Shown in pieces: positions 51,711 to 61,905 of a stretch of DNA of 64,000 bases. The notes beneath the pieces were generated by a model. It had not been told where the DNA came from. It searched no databases and worked only from the letters and a program-made list of their open reading frames with translations. Origin of the DNA: Tipula vernalis (Eukaryota > Arthropoda > Insecta > Diptera > Tipulidae); assembly GCA_958295665.1 (NCBI GenBank), contig OY282559.1, positions 250,042,764 through 250,106,763 of the forward strand, given 5' to 3'. Position numbers and translations under genes: made by a program. Within the stretch, counting starts at the first letter, position 1, and each line of letters begins with the position of its first letter.

Positions 51711-52496
51711 TTAAGAGTTCCTTAATTTAAAATAATACTCGAGGTTTACTTCGCGATTATTTGGCCAACCATCCTTGACATAATTAAAGACTTTCGATAA
51801 AATAAAATCTTCCTGTGTGAACCTAGCAAAATTTTCCGTACGTAACCCTATATTCTCTGAAATATTTGCCGTTGTCAGAAAATTAATGGTATCTGTATCA
51901 ACAGTAGTATCTGCAGCTATTGGGAGCCTTGACAAAGCATCAGCGTTTGCATTATTTTTTCCCGGTCGATGATGCAATTCATAATCATAAGTCGAAATAA
52001 TTACCGCCCATCTTTGTAATCGGGACGCTGCTACGTTTGATGTTCCTTTTTTGGGACTAAACAATTCCTTTAGTGCTTGTGAGTCAGTAACCAAAATAAA
52101 CTTATGACCGTAAATATATTTATTAAATTTCTTTACCGCGAAAATCACTGCCAGAGCTTCTCGGTGAAGCTGAGAATAATTTTTTTCTGCTGGAGAAAAA
52201 GTGCTATAAGTAAATAAAACTTGTTTTTCTACTCCATCAATTAAATCTGATAATACCGCGTCAACGCCATACGGACTGGCATCAGTTGTAACTATAATCG
52301 GTATTGAGGGGTCATACAATTCTAGCAATTTATTGCTTAATAACAAACTTTTACATCTCTGAAGCGTATTTTCACAGGCATCAGTACATATATATTTTGT
52401 TCCTTTTCTCAACAGTTTGTATAAATCATGTAGTTCTGCAGATAAATTTGGAATGAATCTGCCATAATAGTTTAGAAGACCCAAAAATGATTGCAA
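51711..52496 (-). CDS. RNase H domain of gypsy pol
   Basis: A 261-codon open piece of the pol polyprotein. It begins at the RT connection (QSFLGLLNYYGRFIPNLS) and contains IIVTTDASPYGVDAVLSD (first RNase H Asp), REALAVIFAVKKF (Glu), FILVTDSQALKELF (Asp) and RPGKNNANADALSRLP (last Asp region). All four acidic positions are present. It degrades element RNA after copying. The Met is an internal residue of the polyprotein. An in-frame break at 52,497 separates it from RT, and a stop at 51,711 separates it from integrase. Confidence 0.85.
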   Translation of the reverse strand: MQSFLGLLNYYGRFIPNLSAELHDLYKLLRKGTKYICTDACENTLQRCKSLLLSNKLLELYDPSIPIIVTTDASPYGVDAVLSDLIDGVEKQVLFTYSTFSPAEKNYSQLHREALAVIFAVKKFNKYIYGHKFILVTDSQALKELFSPKKGTSNVAASRLQRWAVIISTYDYELHHRPGKNNANADALSRLPIAADTTVDTDTINFLTTANISENIGLRTENFARFTQEDFILSKVFNYVKDGWPNNREVNLEYYFKLRNS

Positions 52497-53047
52497 TTCG
52501 TGAAGATTGATTTTTTGGTGCTTGAGCTTTAACGATTGCTGTTACTTTATCAATATTGGGGCTTATACCCTCAGCCGAATGTTGTGACCTAAAAAAATTA
52601 TGGAATTCTTCAAAAATTTACACTTTTCGACATTAATTTTTACGTTGTATTTACTCAACCGTTCCAAAACTAAATTCAGCGTTTGTCTGTATTCGTTCAA
52701 TGTTATTTTCTCCAATCATAATATTATCTAAATAACATACGACATGATCTATACCTACTAAAATTTGATCCATAATGGACTGGAAAATTACGGGAGCACT
52801 CTTAACACCAAATGGTAATCGAGTAAATTGAAATAAACCCCGGGATGTGTTTATAGTTAAATAGTGCCCCGCTCAAATCAATTACACAAAAAATAGTTGA
52901 TTTCGACAAACTTGCTAATATATCATCTATCCTAGGTAGTGAGTGGGTAGCGTTCGGTTTCAACAATCCTATTAATGGTAACCTTATAATCAATACAAAG
53001 TCTAATGGATTTATCTGGCTTTGGTACAACTACAATAGGCCCATTCG
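52497..53047 (-). pseudogene. Reverse transcriptase of the gypsy element (frameshifted)
   Basis: The minus strand shows KPDKSIRLCIDYK (family KPDGSIRLCxDYK), then HSLPRIDDILASLSKSTIFC and VIDLSGALF (family YPLPxIDDxLxxLxxxxxFSxIDLxxAYxQ). Further down come TRLPFGVKSAPVIFQSIMDQ, LVGIDHVVCYLDNIMIGENN (motif C reading YLDN where YxDD is usual) and NTALNLVLERL. About four frame changes occur within 550 bp. The YLDN variant is what the sequence gives; it would damage the catalytic site unless it is a read error. Confidence 0.75.
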
Positions 53048-53761
53048 CTAAATCGAACTGGAATTAATATCTCCTCTACACAAAGTTTCTCTATTTCTAA
53101 AATGTCTAATGGTTCCACCCGAACCAGGAAATACGTTGGGAAACCTTTTCTTGATATCTTGTATATACACCGTATTTCCAGAAAAATTTTGACTCACCCG
53201 ATCAATTTGTTGACTATAATTAAATTTAAAAGTAGTCCTCCAAGCTGGAAATAAAATATCCAACCAAGTACGACCCATGAGAGGCCCACTGGCTTTCTGC
53301 GGTTCTATAATAATTAGATCCAACCACTGAACTTTACCATCACCAATTTCAACTTGCATTCTTCTCTTTCCAACAACATTGATTATTTCACCTGTAACAG
53401 AAGAAAATCTGTGAGTTACATTTTCATAATTTAAATTACTAAAAATTGTTTTAGACTTATCTAAAGTCATCACAGTTGCACAGGCACCGGTGTCCACCTC
53501 CATTTGTATAAGCTGCCCTTCCATTTTGATTGTAACCCATAACGGATTATTTGTTGAGCTGGCAATTGGTTGCAATGCATTTATATTATTTCCATCCACA
53601 TAATTTATTTTTTTCAAACTTAAATTATTAAGCTCCTCGTTGAATTCCTTAACAGCTTGATGTGTTGAATTACGTTGCAAATTCGAACTGCGTGGTGACA
53701 TATTCTTTCCGCAAGATGACCTTGATGATGATCTCGATCTTTCATTCCGTTGAAAACACAT
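53048..53761 (-). CDS. gag-pol junction: retropepsin of the gypsy element
   Basis: A 237-codon open frame. It starts at the last nucleocapsid Cys (MCFQRNERSRSSSRS), has a Ser/Arg/Asn-rich linker, then LIQMEVDTGACATVMTLDKS with the retropepsin active site DTGA near residue 117. It continues with GPLMGRTWLDILFPAWRTTF (family LLGRxWLxxIxLDW). The active site is intact. The frame ends at the beginning of RT. The two CCHC knuckles lie just upstream in the neighbouring frames (53,760-53,870: CFRCNRQHNSQNCPVW and CFSCGKIGHTANMC). Confidence 0.82.
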   Translation of the reverse strand: MCFQRNERSRSSSRSSCGKNMSPRSSNLQRNSTHQAVKEFNEELNNLSLKKINYVDGNNINALQPIASSTNNPLWVTIKMEGQLIQMEVDTGACATVMTLDKSKTIFSNLNYENVTHRFSSVTGEIINVVGKRRMQVEIGDGKVQWLDLIIIEPQKASGPLMGRTWLDILFPAWRTTFKFNYSQQIDRVSQNFSGNTVYIQDIKKRFPNVFPGSGGTIRHFRNRETLCRGDINSSSI

Positions 53762-54330
53762 GTTTGCTGTATGGCCAATTTTACCACAAGAAAAACATTT
53801 TTACGTCCAAACAGGACAATTTTGTGAATTATGCTGACGATTGCATCGAAAACAGCGACTTTTAACGTACCTATTTCCACCTCTTTGTTGACCTCTACCA
53901 CGCGACCGACTTCGACTTCCACCTCTTCTGGTTTGTTGGTTACTGTTTTTGTTTTCAATAACCGCTAATTGTTATAACGGTTTTTCGCGTTCCGCCATTT
54001 CCCAACTTATGGCTATTTCAGCAGCTTTTTCAAAAGCAAGACCTTTTTCTTTACGTAGATGGGCCCTTAAATAATTATCTCTCAACCCAAAAACAAAACG
54101 ATCTCGCAAAGCTTCATTTAAAAATGCACCAAACTTGCACGTTTGCGCCAAGGCTTTTAACTGTACAATGTATTCCTGTATGGATTGACCTTGTTTTTGA
54201 TCTTCTTTGTGGTAACGGTACCTTTCCGGAATCTCGTTTACTTCCGGTGAAAAATGATTCCTCAAAATATTAATAAGTTCTATATAACCTTTTTTCGCTG
54301 ATCAGGAACAATGAACTTTTTAAGCACCGA
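53762..54330 (-). pseudogene. gag of the gypsy element, C-terminal half and zinc knuckles
   Basis: The 97-codon frame at 53,972-54,265 holds ERYRYHKEDQKQGQSIQEYI, VQLKALAQTCKFG and LRDRFVFGLRDNYLRAHLRK, the standard capsid end (family ERxxFxxRxQxxGESxxxFVxxLKxLAxxCxFG...LRDxFVxGL). A frame change leads to RGRGQQRGGNRYVKSRCFRC and two CCHC zinc knuckles (about 53,750-53,870). The N-terminal half of gag between 54,330 and the 5' LTR is only partly recognisable (GNLNPYMLGYDF near 54,450). Inactive because of frame breaks. Confidence 0.75.
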
Positions 54331-54620
54331 ATAAATTTCGGCGCCGATAAATGTAAGAACAAATGCCACTTATTTTTTCTTCGATAATATTGTTCAATAA
54401 GAAAAATTGTTCCATACTTTCAACATATTTGTTGAAATCATATCCGAGCATATAAGGATTTAGGTTACCTAACATGAATATTTTTAACTATTTATTTGCA
54501 CTGGACACTTCACAACAGACTTGACCTAATCCTATGCTTTTTCCCACTCACTTTAGATAGTTACTTTCTATCGTTCACTTAACTTTTTCTACTCACTGTT
54601 TAAGTACTTTGATTTATTTT

Positions 54621-54631
54621 CCTCCTCGCCA
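54621..54631 (-). promoter_or_regulatory. Primer binding site candidate
   Basis: Two bases after the 5' LTR the minus strand reads tggcgaggagg. Starting with TGG next to the LTR is the hallmark of a tRNA primer site, and the matching tRNA is not identified. It supports the LTR boundary at 54,634. Confidence 0.55.
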
Positions 54632-54633
54632 TT

Positions 54634-54796
54634 TGTTACATTCGCTTTTGTGTAATTAATAAATAAAAGACGACCTTCCAATGCTACTCTTATCATCTCT
54701 CTTTAATCATGGCTTGTACTATAACTCTTAACCATAATAGAAATAAAGGTAATTTCATTTATACGAGGATCATACCATTAACTTAAAAACTTAACA
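54634..54796 (-). repeat. 5' LTR of the gypsy element
   Basis: 163 bp, the direct-repeat partner of 50,175-50,382. It lacks about 45 bases present in the other copy, and the flanking sequence joins cleanly across the gap (catggcttg directly followed by tactataactctt). Edges tgttacatt and cttaaca. Confidence 0.9.
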
Positions 54797-54954
54797 CACA
54801 TAACATCAATGATAAGTTTAATGGCACGGTTTGTCGGAACATTTTCTATACCGTATTTTGAACAAAATTTTCTCCCCACTTCTGAATAACTTTCACCATA
54901 TTTAAAATAAGTTTTAATAATGAAAACACATTGTTCACTCGGGTAGCGATCCAT
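54797..54954 (-). pseudogene. Mariner-type transposase, N-terminal part
   Basis: It starts at the Met at 54,954: MDRYPSEQCVFIIKTYFKYG, then ESYSEVGRKFCSKYGI and RAIKLIID, where the gypsy element begins. This is the first helix-turn-helix of the insect mariner family, and its continuation DKYEETGSLQ is at 50,174 on the other side of the insertion. No stop occurs in these 50 codons. The mariner terminal repeat follows about 110 bp upstream, at 55,067. Confidence 0.82.
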
Positions 54955-55067
54955 TTTAACTAAACAGCATATTTGTACTTGTCACCTGTCAAATAACATA
55001 TGGTTCTCTAGTACAAAAAATATAAATGGCGAAATATTTAAAAAGATATCTCAAATTTGAACACTCT

Positions 55068-55589
55068 TTACAAGCTAAGTTAATGTCGAAAGTTAATATT
55101 TTAAAATACGATATAGATCCAAGTGAATTTCTACTTAACAAAAATTAATTTCTCGCAGGCATCAACAGCTTTTCGGTGTTTCTTCAAAACACAAATATCG
55201 AATACCGAGGTATTACAGCTTTGGTCCGGTATAGAGAGCCTTAATTTTCAGTAAAGTTCGGCATAAAAATATGTAAAATAAACGAGCGATTAGTTTAAGC
55301 AACAATTAGATTTGGAAAATGTTTTTATTTTCTTGAGCCAATAATTTAGATTAAATAATTTTTTAAAATAATAATTTAGGGCTCTCTATTTATTTAAAAA
55401 ACAATTTACAGCTTTAACTTTCAATACCTCTTCGTTCGTAAATCATTCTCAAAAGCTTCATGAAAATGTATCATAGAATCGCGTAGCCTAGACAATTTAT
55501 TCGAAAATAATTTTGTATTCTAATGCTTGTCTTGTAAAGTATTTGTATTCTAATGTTTCCCACCTCTTTTAAAAATTAAGACTATTGAA
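55068..55589. other. A+T-rich spacer, may hold mariner remnant upstream of 55,590
   Basis: No recognised motif. The mariner C-terminal fragment that follows must have its upstream part missing, because nothing here resembles a transposase. Confidence 0.35.
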
Positions 55590-55844
55590 ATGTTGACCCA
55601 AAAAATTCTAAAGCTTTCTGATACTAATTCACACCATAAAAATTTTAAAATTCTAAAAGATTCGAAACCAATCCCTTCTTCCGACTACTGTTTGTTTAGA
55701 TCGATGCAATCTTATTTGGCTGATCAGCGGTTCGATGAATATTTTGTCTCCAAACATCCAAGTTTCTATCGCGAGGGCATCCATCAACTACCCGGTAGAT
55801 GGCAAAGGATCATAGATAATAATAGAGAATATTTTGATTATTAA
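55590..55844 (+). pseudogene. Mariner transposase C-terminal fragment, second family
   Basis: 84 codons. From residue 30 it reads SDYCLFRSMQSYLADQRFDE, then SFYREGIHQLPGRWQRIIDN and REYFDY. This is the end of a Mos1/mauritiana-like transposase (family PSDYHLFxSMxxxLxxQxF...FFxxGIxxLPxRWxxVVxxxGxYF). The last catalytic Asp is in SDY. Residues 1-29 are unrelated. It differs clearly from the other mariners in this window. The remainder of the element is absent. Confidence 0.82.
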
Positions 55845-58448
55845 CAACGCTATGTTTCCACTTACACACCTTATAATATATACATATTAACAAAAAAAAT
55901 TTAAATTTGTAAGCATTCTAAAAAATTCATTTAACTTCTTTCGCTGTGTTATGTTTATGTTCGTTTCTCGTTCATGTTCATTTTTAAATTCCTTAGAATA
56001 ACATTTTTATGTGTGGTTAAACTTTCGTCCAGCAAATTTTTGTTGAATTAAAGCTTCATTCCAATTTTCTCCAAAGTAAAATCCTTTGTTTGATAAATGG
56101 ATATTCTCGTACAAAAATAGCAAAGTATTGTATTTGAATTTATTTCAAAGGATAATCAAAAACTTATTATGAAAATGGTTGGAAATATATCGTAAGATGC
56201 AATGATGTATAAAATGATGGCAACGTCAAACAATATAATCAACATAACATAACAAATAAAAATAAATTCCACGTCTAGTACATAAAACCACAATAAAAAT
56301 GTTTACCTCGTAAATGTTTAACTCTGCCAAAAAAAAAAAAAAAAAACATCTTCCTTTAATTAAACAAAGATTCGTATTATACACAACAGCCACAAGCTCA
56401 TTTACGACCGACGACGACGACAAAAATCTTAGGCACTACAATAACAATCAGCTCACATACCCACATATACTCATACAGTAATAAATTACATTTTATTCGA
56501 TAAGTTTGTGTACGACATAAAAAAGCACACCGTACTAAAAAGCTAGATATTTTTATATTAGTCTGCATGAATATGGTATCCAAAGGTATGTTTGTACGCT
56601 GCTTCATAGGTCATTAATGTTCAAGTATTTTGTTAAAATACCCATAAAAATTGTCAAGTGAATAACCGCTTGAACGTTTATTTTCTTATGGCGTTTTTGC
56701 TAATAAAAATTAAGGAATTTACCTGCCTTAATGTTATGGTAAATACTCTTTGTACAAACATTTCTCTTAATTGTTAAATAATTAAATTGCTTAATTGATA
56801 ATAATTACTTAAGTGACAGTAGTGTTCATTTATTTATTTTCTTTTGTGAGTTTTCTTAATCTAATTTAATTACTTAGTCAGGTTATACCATTTCACAAAA
56901 CATAATTATCTTGAACTCACATAATAAACGTTTTAATATTCCATAAACGAAAATAAGTTGCTACATCGGGAATATTGTTAGAGAAAAAGGACAATCGTTT
57001 TATGAAACAATACGTAAACATTTAGATAGCAAGTATAATGAAGCACTTTTTGTTAGTAGAAACATTAATTCTATTTTTATCAAAAGAATTTGTTTTTTTT
57101 ATTAAGCACCATCTACTTATGGTAAGAAAAACAACAGTTTTTTCCCCATTTTCTTACATAAATCAATGAAAAACTCCAATTAAAATCTCGTTTTAAGGCT
57201 CACAATTAAAAATAAGATGGTTTTAGTTTTTCTGTTCACAAATTTGTATTTCCCAAACAATTCAATGAAATAGCAAATCGTATCCAATAATAATATTAAT
57301 GAAATTCTATAAAAATTTTGAAATTTTGTTTTGTGATCTGGCAAAATGTTGATACTTTGTGGCAGATATTCATCTGTTTGGCAAATAACTAGTTCCTTAT
57401 GGAAAATGTCAAATATTTCGAAAGAATTTGTATCGTTGGAATTCATTGTCTTGGCACAAGAAATTATTACCAACTAGTTAAGTAATCGTTGAAGTTCTGC
57501 TAAGTTGATACAATTGGAATTCAGTTCAACTAACGAAAGTACCTTTGTAATACCACGCTAATTGAATTTAATAAACTCGCAAAAAAAAGAAAACATCTGA
57601 AAATGGGAACTAAAAGTAATGAAAATTTAGAGTAAAATTTCAAACAGAATGTATCCGTTCCGTCCGTTTCATTCTATTAGAAACGAGCGGACACTACACA
57701 TCAACTAAAAATTTTTGGGTTGACGTAACTGAAAATGTTTATTATTCATGTTTAAAAATATTTTATTTTTTATTTGTAGGAACTTTTAAAAATATTATTA
57801 AAAATTATTTTTACATGAAGGTATTGTATAATAATAAATAGTTTGACAAGCATAATGGCAGCATTATGTTTTGCGAAATGTACTATTGGATATACATATA
57901 CAGAAAGTTCATGCTACTGACGAGCGAATCTTTAAGAACTTTTGGTTTAGTTCCGATGTCACTAATACAGCAAACAATAGGGCGCAAAGTGAGGGAAAAG
58001 CCAACCGATTTCGGTGGTTGGCATGTCAAATATTTTGTAACGAATTGTCAAATTCTGTATGGTTTTTTACTGATTAGGGCTTTGAGACAGTCACTTTGAG
58101 GAGTTGGCCGATATCCTGCTGGCTCCGCCATTCGACAATCTCTACTAGATATCTCCATCGATAAGACTATTCGAGCCCTTCCACAATCAGTGCTGCCAAA
58201 AAGTGACAATGGAGCAATAAAATAAAACTAAACTAAAATTTGCATATTATATTTGATCGAATAAACATATTTATCGACTTGTGAAGGGAGATTTGATATA
58301 ATACGTATGTATATACATAGTTTTTGTCATTTTATGAATCAGTTAGATCTTTTAAATTTGTGAAGATTTCGGTTGGATTAAAACTAGCAATGATGTAAAT
58401 GCAGCTTTACGAGCTTTCCTTTCGATGGATTTAATTCCAACAGTAAAG
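55845..58448. other. A+T-rich stretch, no recognised gene
   Basis: Minus ORFs of 65-97 codons (for example 57,180-57,473) are hydrophobic and lack motifs. 57,870-58,200 is more balanced in base composition and has two overlapping plus ORFs of 68 and 77 codons without a recognisable domain; it may be a decayed element. Confidence 0.35.
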
Positions 58449-58870
58449 TATTATTATTATTATTATTGGAGGGCCATGCGGGCGATCATCCACTTCGCAC
58501 TGCGACCAAAAAGATCTATTGTGCTGGCCCCTGCCTAATTATCCGTCCAGTCAATATTCAGGTTCTTAATGAACCTGACAATACTGCCTCCCGGTACGTG
58601 ATAAATACTATCTGGGCTTATTTCTCTCCCTCCTAAATGTTTACTGCAGCATGTAGTTCCGCTAGAAAGACGGTAGCATTGGAGCTCAAGGACCTCGAGA
58701 GGGTTATCCCACTCCCGTATATTCTTACTCCTGCCCCGTATTCCGTTTGATTTTACTCTTACGTGTTGCTGGGAATTGCAAATCACCTGTAGGTCACCCA
58801 GCTTTAATACAGGAAGACTAAATAAAACTGGAGGGTGCCTGGTATCCAGAGTCCGCATATTTTGAGCTGA
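58449..58870 (-). mobile_element. RNase H-bearing non-LTR retrotransposon, deleted copy
   Basis: Same family as 22,600-23,412: on the minus strand HLGGREISPDSIYHVPGGSI and VRFIKNLNIDWTDN correspond to HLGGRTMSPYSMYLVPAGTI and IRFIKSLNIDWTDY there. A similar 3' UTR (cacagtgcgaggtgg-like words) and a triplet tail (tta repeats at 58,451-58,467 on the plus strand) follow. Upstream, 58,760-58,640 gives SSNATVFLAELHAAV, the start of RNase H (family xxxATVFQAExxAI). The rest of RNase H is missing, so an internal deletion joined the two parts. Confidence 0.7.
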
Positions 58871-60459
58871 TTAACATATCAGCCATTCATCTTTCGGCAT
58901 ATGCTGTTCCACCTTAGATTAGGGTTTTTTGTCAAGGTTTTCTCCTTTAGCGCCGTACTTTAGCCTGTGCCAAATGGCCAAAAATGTGCCAAGTGGCCTT
59001 AGTTACCAGTGGTTGCCACGAGGAGGCAGTACGTACACTTGCGAATTGTGAACAGGTTACCCCTTACACAATTGTACCCATCACACAGCTGCCTAATGAC
59101 AAGACCAGAACAGCTCATGTGATGCGCACCCTACTGGAAGGTTACGGAGCTGGTAGATTAATATACTCAACTTTGATCCCCCCCCCTCCAATAGACGCCA
59201 AACCATCATCAGTAAAGTAACTTTACATATTTAAACAAATATCTTCATTTATTTATTAATCAATCGATTCAATATTGTTATTATGCATTTACGCCACAAA
59301 ATTTGTTCGACAACAGCTAAGACACTTCTCATTAAGAGCATACCAGAACATTAATTCCCCTAAATTTTGGCTGCCTCTGAAATGGAAAACACTTAGCAGA
59401 GACACATTTTAGAACTGCGTGCGGGTGTGATCATGTTTATCGATTTATTAAGTTACTTTTATCAAATTTAATTTAATTTAATGTTTTTGAAAAATTTCGC
59501 ATTTTGAAAAATGTGCATTAAAATACGCGGTATTTGTTGATTTTCTGTCTTATTTAGCCGATTTGAGTACATAAGATCTAAATTGTAAGTCTCTCTTCTT
59601 GTATGACTAAAATTTAGTCTTCTTTTTGGTGGTAAAAAGTAAGATGTTGGAACTTTATTGCACTGAATGTTGAATCCCTTCTTAATTCTAAGAAAATACG
59701 TGCACGAAGCGATCCACATCTTGGATACCTTTCTGATTTCACGATTAACATATCAAGATCAATTTCGCAAGATTATTACTGGCAAACAACATTTATTGGG
59801 TATTTTACGAATTATTACCGAATGGTGAGGTAATAAAAATTTATTTTAATTTAATTTAATATTTAAATATGGTCGGTGGAAATGCATAAAAACCAAGCCC
59901 ATATTCTTGGCTAAAATACTATAATACGAATACATACTATTTGATTTACCAATGCAAACTACACTGTGCAAAACAGAAAATGCAACAGTAAACATTTTCA
60001 AAAAATACCCTATTTTCAGACGCTTGTGAAATGTCGGTTTAATTTTTTTTTTCTATTTTTACTTTTAAAATGAAGCAAATTTAGTCTACTTTTCGGTGCT
60101 GGGGTCCGTTGGTTATTATTTTTGGTTTTTTAACAACAAAAACAACGCAAACTTTAAGACTGTCAACGAACTTTCCTGATGTTTCATTCACGAATCCATT
60201 ATATATGCCATTTTATAGAGAATTTAGAAACCTTGAGAATGAAACTATTGAAATTATTGTACAATAAATCGCTGTTGAGTTATTGCAGTTTTAGCGAAAA
60301 GCTTGAAAAAAAATCGTATAAATGTTAAAAATATATTAAGTTGTTTCATCTTGTAAACTAAGCACTGCACGAAAAAATGTTACCTATCAATCTTCTAAAT
60401 AAAAACAAATTTTGTAGAATACAACAGTTTAATTTGTTACTTAAAGTTCAAGTGTCAAG
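58871..60459. other. Unassigned stretch
   Basis: 58,880-59,220 is comparatively G+C-rich with a 78-codon plus ORF (58,984-59,220) lacking a known motif and ending near a run of nine C. It may be older retroelement sequence. 59,220-60,459 is A+T-rich and shows nothing recognisable. Confidence 0.35.
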
Positions 60460-60960
60460 ATGAATCGGAGAGAACAATCACTTGTTCGTGCTACGAAAAT
60501 TGTGTATTTAATTCAAGCAGGTGGAGGTTTTCATGAAATTGGACGAGCTTTGGATTTAAATGTATCTGTGGTAAGTCAGACGTGGCATAGATATTTGGAA
60601 ACCAACAATATAAAACGGCATGAAGGATCTGGTAGACAAAGAAAAAGTACGGCAAGAGAAGATCGAGCTATCACATGTCATGCCCAAAAAAAAATTAGGA
60701 TAAGTCTTGGTCAAGAAATGCGAGTTACTGTCGCCATAAAAAATCAGATAACCAAACGGACTATACGAAATCGGGTGAAGAATTATCGGCTACGATCATC
60801 TCAACCAATTAGAGTGCCATATCTGACTAATAATCGTCGTCGTCATCGAAGTAACTATAAATTGATACACAGAAACTGGACTCTTCGGCAGTGGCGTAAT
60901 GTGTTATTTTCGGCCAATCTCGGTTTAACCTTTATGCATCAGATCTGATGGAAACTCCTG
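60460..60960 (+). pseudogene. Tc1-type transposase, truncated
   Basis: 162 codons from MNRREQSLVRATKIVYLIQA. It contains GGFHEIGRALDLNVSVVSQT and WHRYLETNNIKRHEGSGRQR (first helix-turn-helix, then the GRPR-like linker), then REDRAITCHAQKK, TKRTIRNRVKNYRLRSSQPI and HRNWTLRQWRNVLFSANLGL. In the family the last block is WxxVLFSDESRF, which carries the first catalytic Asp; here DES is lost (SANLGL). Sequence after 60,960 is unrelated, so two thirds of the catalytic domain are missing. Confidence 0.8.
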
Positions 60961-60964
60961 CTTC

Positions 60965-61320
60965 ATAATCTAGTGCATGGCCCTGGATTCGACTATACCA
61001 AAGTATGCACAGCTATCCGATTTTCCCTGTTTGGCATTCCTCAATCTATCTTGCAGGGATTCGACTGTGTGGGCGGGCAAAAATTTGTTGGTCAAATTAC
61101 TATAGAAGTCCTTAAGATTTTCTATTGTGGTGTTTTTGAATATCGCATATACCCTTCCACGGTGCCGGAGTAGAACCTCGTCCAATACGGTTGCGCGTTG
61201 TTCTGGTTTCCCCAAATATTGATTTTCGACACGTTTACATTTGTCTGTAAAAAATAAACCTCGCTGGGATCTCAGCTTAGCCATAAAACAGAGGAACACG
61301 ATTATCGATAGGGCTACTCG
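60965..61320 (-). pseudogene. gag-like retroelement scrap
   Basis: The minus frame reads EQRATVLDEVLLRHRGRVYA, then TIENLKDFYSNLTNKFLPAH and SLQDRLRNAKQGKSDSCAYF. This layout, a hydrophobic helix, then a WxxLKxxLxxxF-like block, then QLxxxKQxxxESxxxYxxR, resembles the capsid region of gypsy-type Gag. Identity of single residues is weak and no pol follows. The apparent Met lies inside the following repeat. It could also be an unrelated chance ORF. Confidence 0.4.
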
Positions 61321-61326
61321 TATCTG

Positions 61327-61905
61327 TGTAGTATAATCATGCACATTTGCTAAAATTGTATATAGGGTTTACCTATTGAAATTTCGATTATTCGAAAACT
61401 TGAAAATTTGAATATTATGCATATCTAAGAAAATCGATATCTTAAAACTTTCTTCTATCGGCAAACATCTCACTATGATTTTTCGATAGGTCTATGTATG
61501 TAGTATAATCATGCATATTTGCTAAAATTTTCAAGTTTTCCAATAATCGATATTTGAATAGGTAAACCTAATATGGAATTTTAGCAAATATGCCTGATTA
61601 TACTACATACATAGACCTATCGAAAAATCATAGTGAGATGTTTGCTGATAGAAGAAAGTTTTAAGATATCGATTTTCTTAGATAAGCATAAGACCCAATT
61701 TTTGAAGTTTTCGAATAATCGATATTTCAATAGATAAACCCAATACGAAATTTTAGCGGATTAGTATGTTAAAAGTATACGCATAGGCCTATCTGATTAT
61801 CATAGTGAGATGTGTGCCAACAGAAGGAAGCTTTCTTATACATGGATAAGATTAAAATTTCAATTGTCAAACATTGTCGAATAATAGGTAAACTCCTGGA
61901 TCCAT
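61327..61905. repeat. Palindromic cluster of about 165-bp repeats
   Basis: One inverted unit (61,365-61,530) faces a direct unit (61,576-61,745). The two are near-perfect reverse complements over long blocks (gatatcttaaaactttcttc / gaagaaagttttaagatatc; catctcactatgatttttcg / cgaaaaatcatagtgagatg; gtatgtagtataatcatgca / tgcctgattatactacatac). A part unit fills the 46-bp loop between them. A more diverged second direct unit follows (61,749-61,905: catagtgagatgtgtgcc, aataataggtaaac), and the end of another inverted unit precedes (61,327-61,357). No ORF. Confidence 0.88.

Larger units (their letters stand above)
50175..54796 (-). mobile_element. Ty3/gypsy LTR retrotransposon with both LTRs
   Basis: A structurally complete element of 4.62 kb: direct LTRs at 50,175-50,382 and 54,634-54,796, both bounded TGTTA/TAACA. 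A primer-site candidate tggcgaggagg (minus strand of 54,621-54,631) lies next to the 5' LTR, and a polypurine tract (minus strand of 50,383-50,416) abuts the 3' LTR. Between them are gag, nucleocapsid/protease, RT, RNase H and integrase in gypsy order. It inserted into a mariner transposase gene. ATTGAT occurs on both sides, directly at the 3' LTR and 8 bp away from the 5' LTR. Frameshifts in pol make it inactive. Confidence 0.92.
49284..55067 (-). mobile_element. Mariner-type element, split by a gypsy element
   Basis: Terminal inverted repeats: agggtggtcaaatttggggt followed by atctttttgaa at 49,284 and, as reverse complement, agagtgttcaaatttgagat followed by atctttttaaa at 55,067. The mariner part totals about 1.16 kb (49,284-50,174 and 54,797-55,067), and 4.6 kb of gypsy sequence sits between. 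The transposase N-terminus is in the right part and the C-terminus in the left part, both on the minus strand. The transposase has stops and frameshifts besides the insertion. Confidence 0.85.

Noticed and set aside
58984..59220. 78-codon plus ORF in a G+C-richer patch
   Set aside because: No recognisable domain; it ends near a run of C and could be any old retroelement piece, so no gene is claimed.
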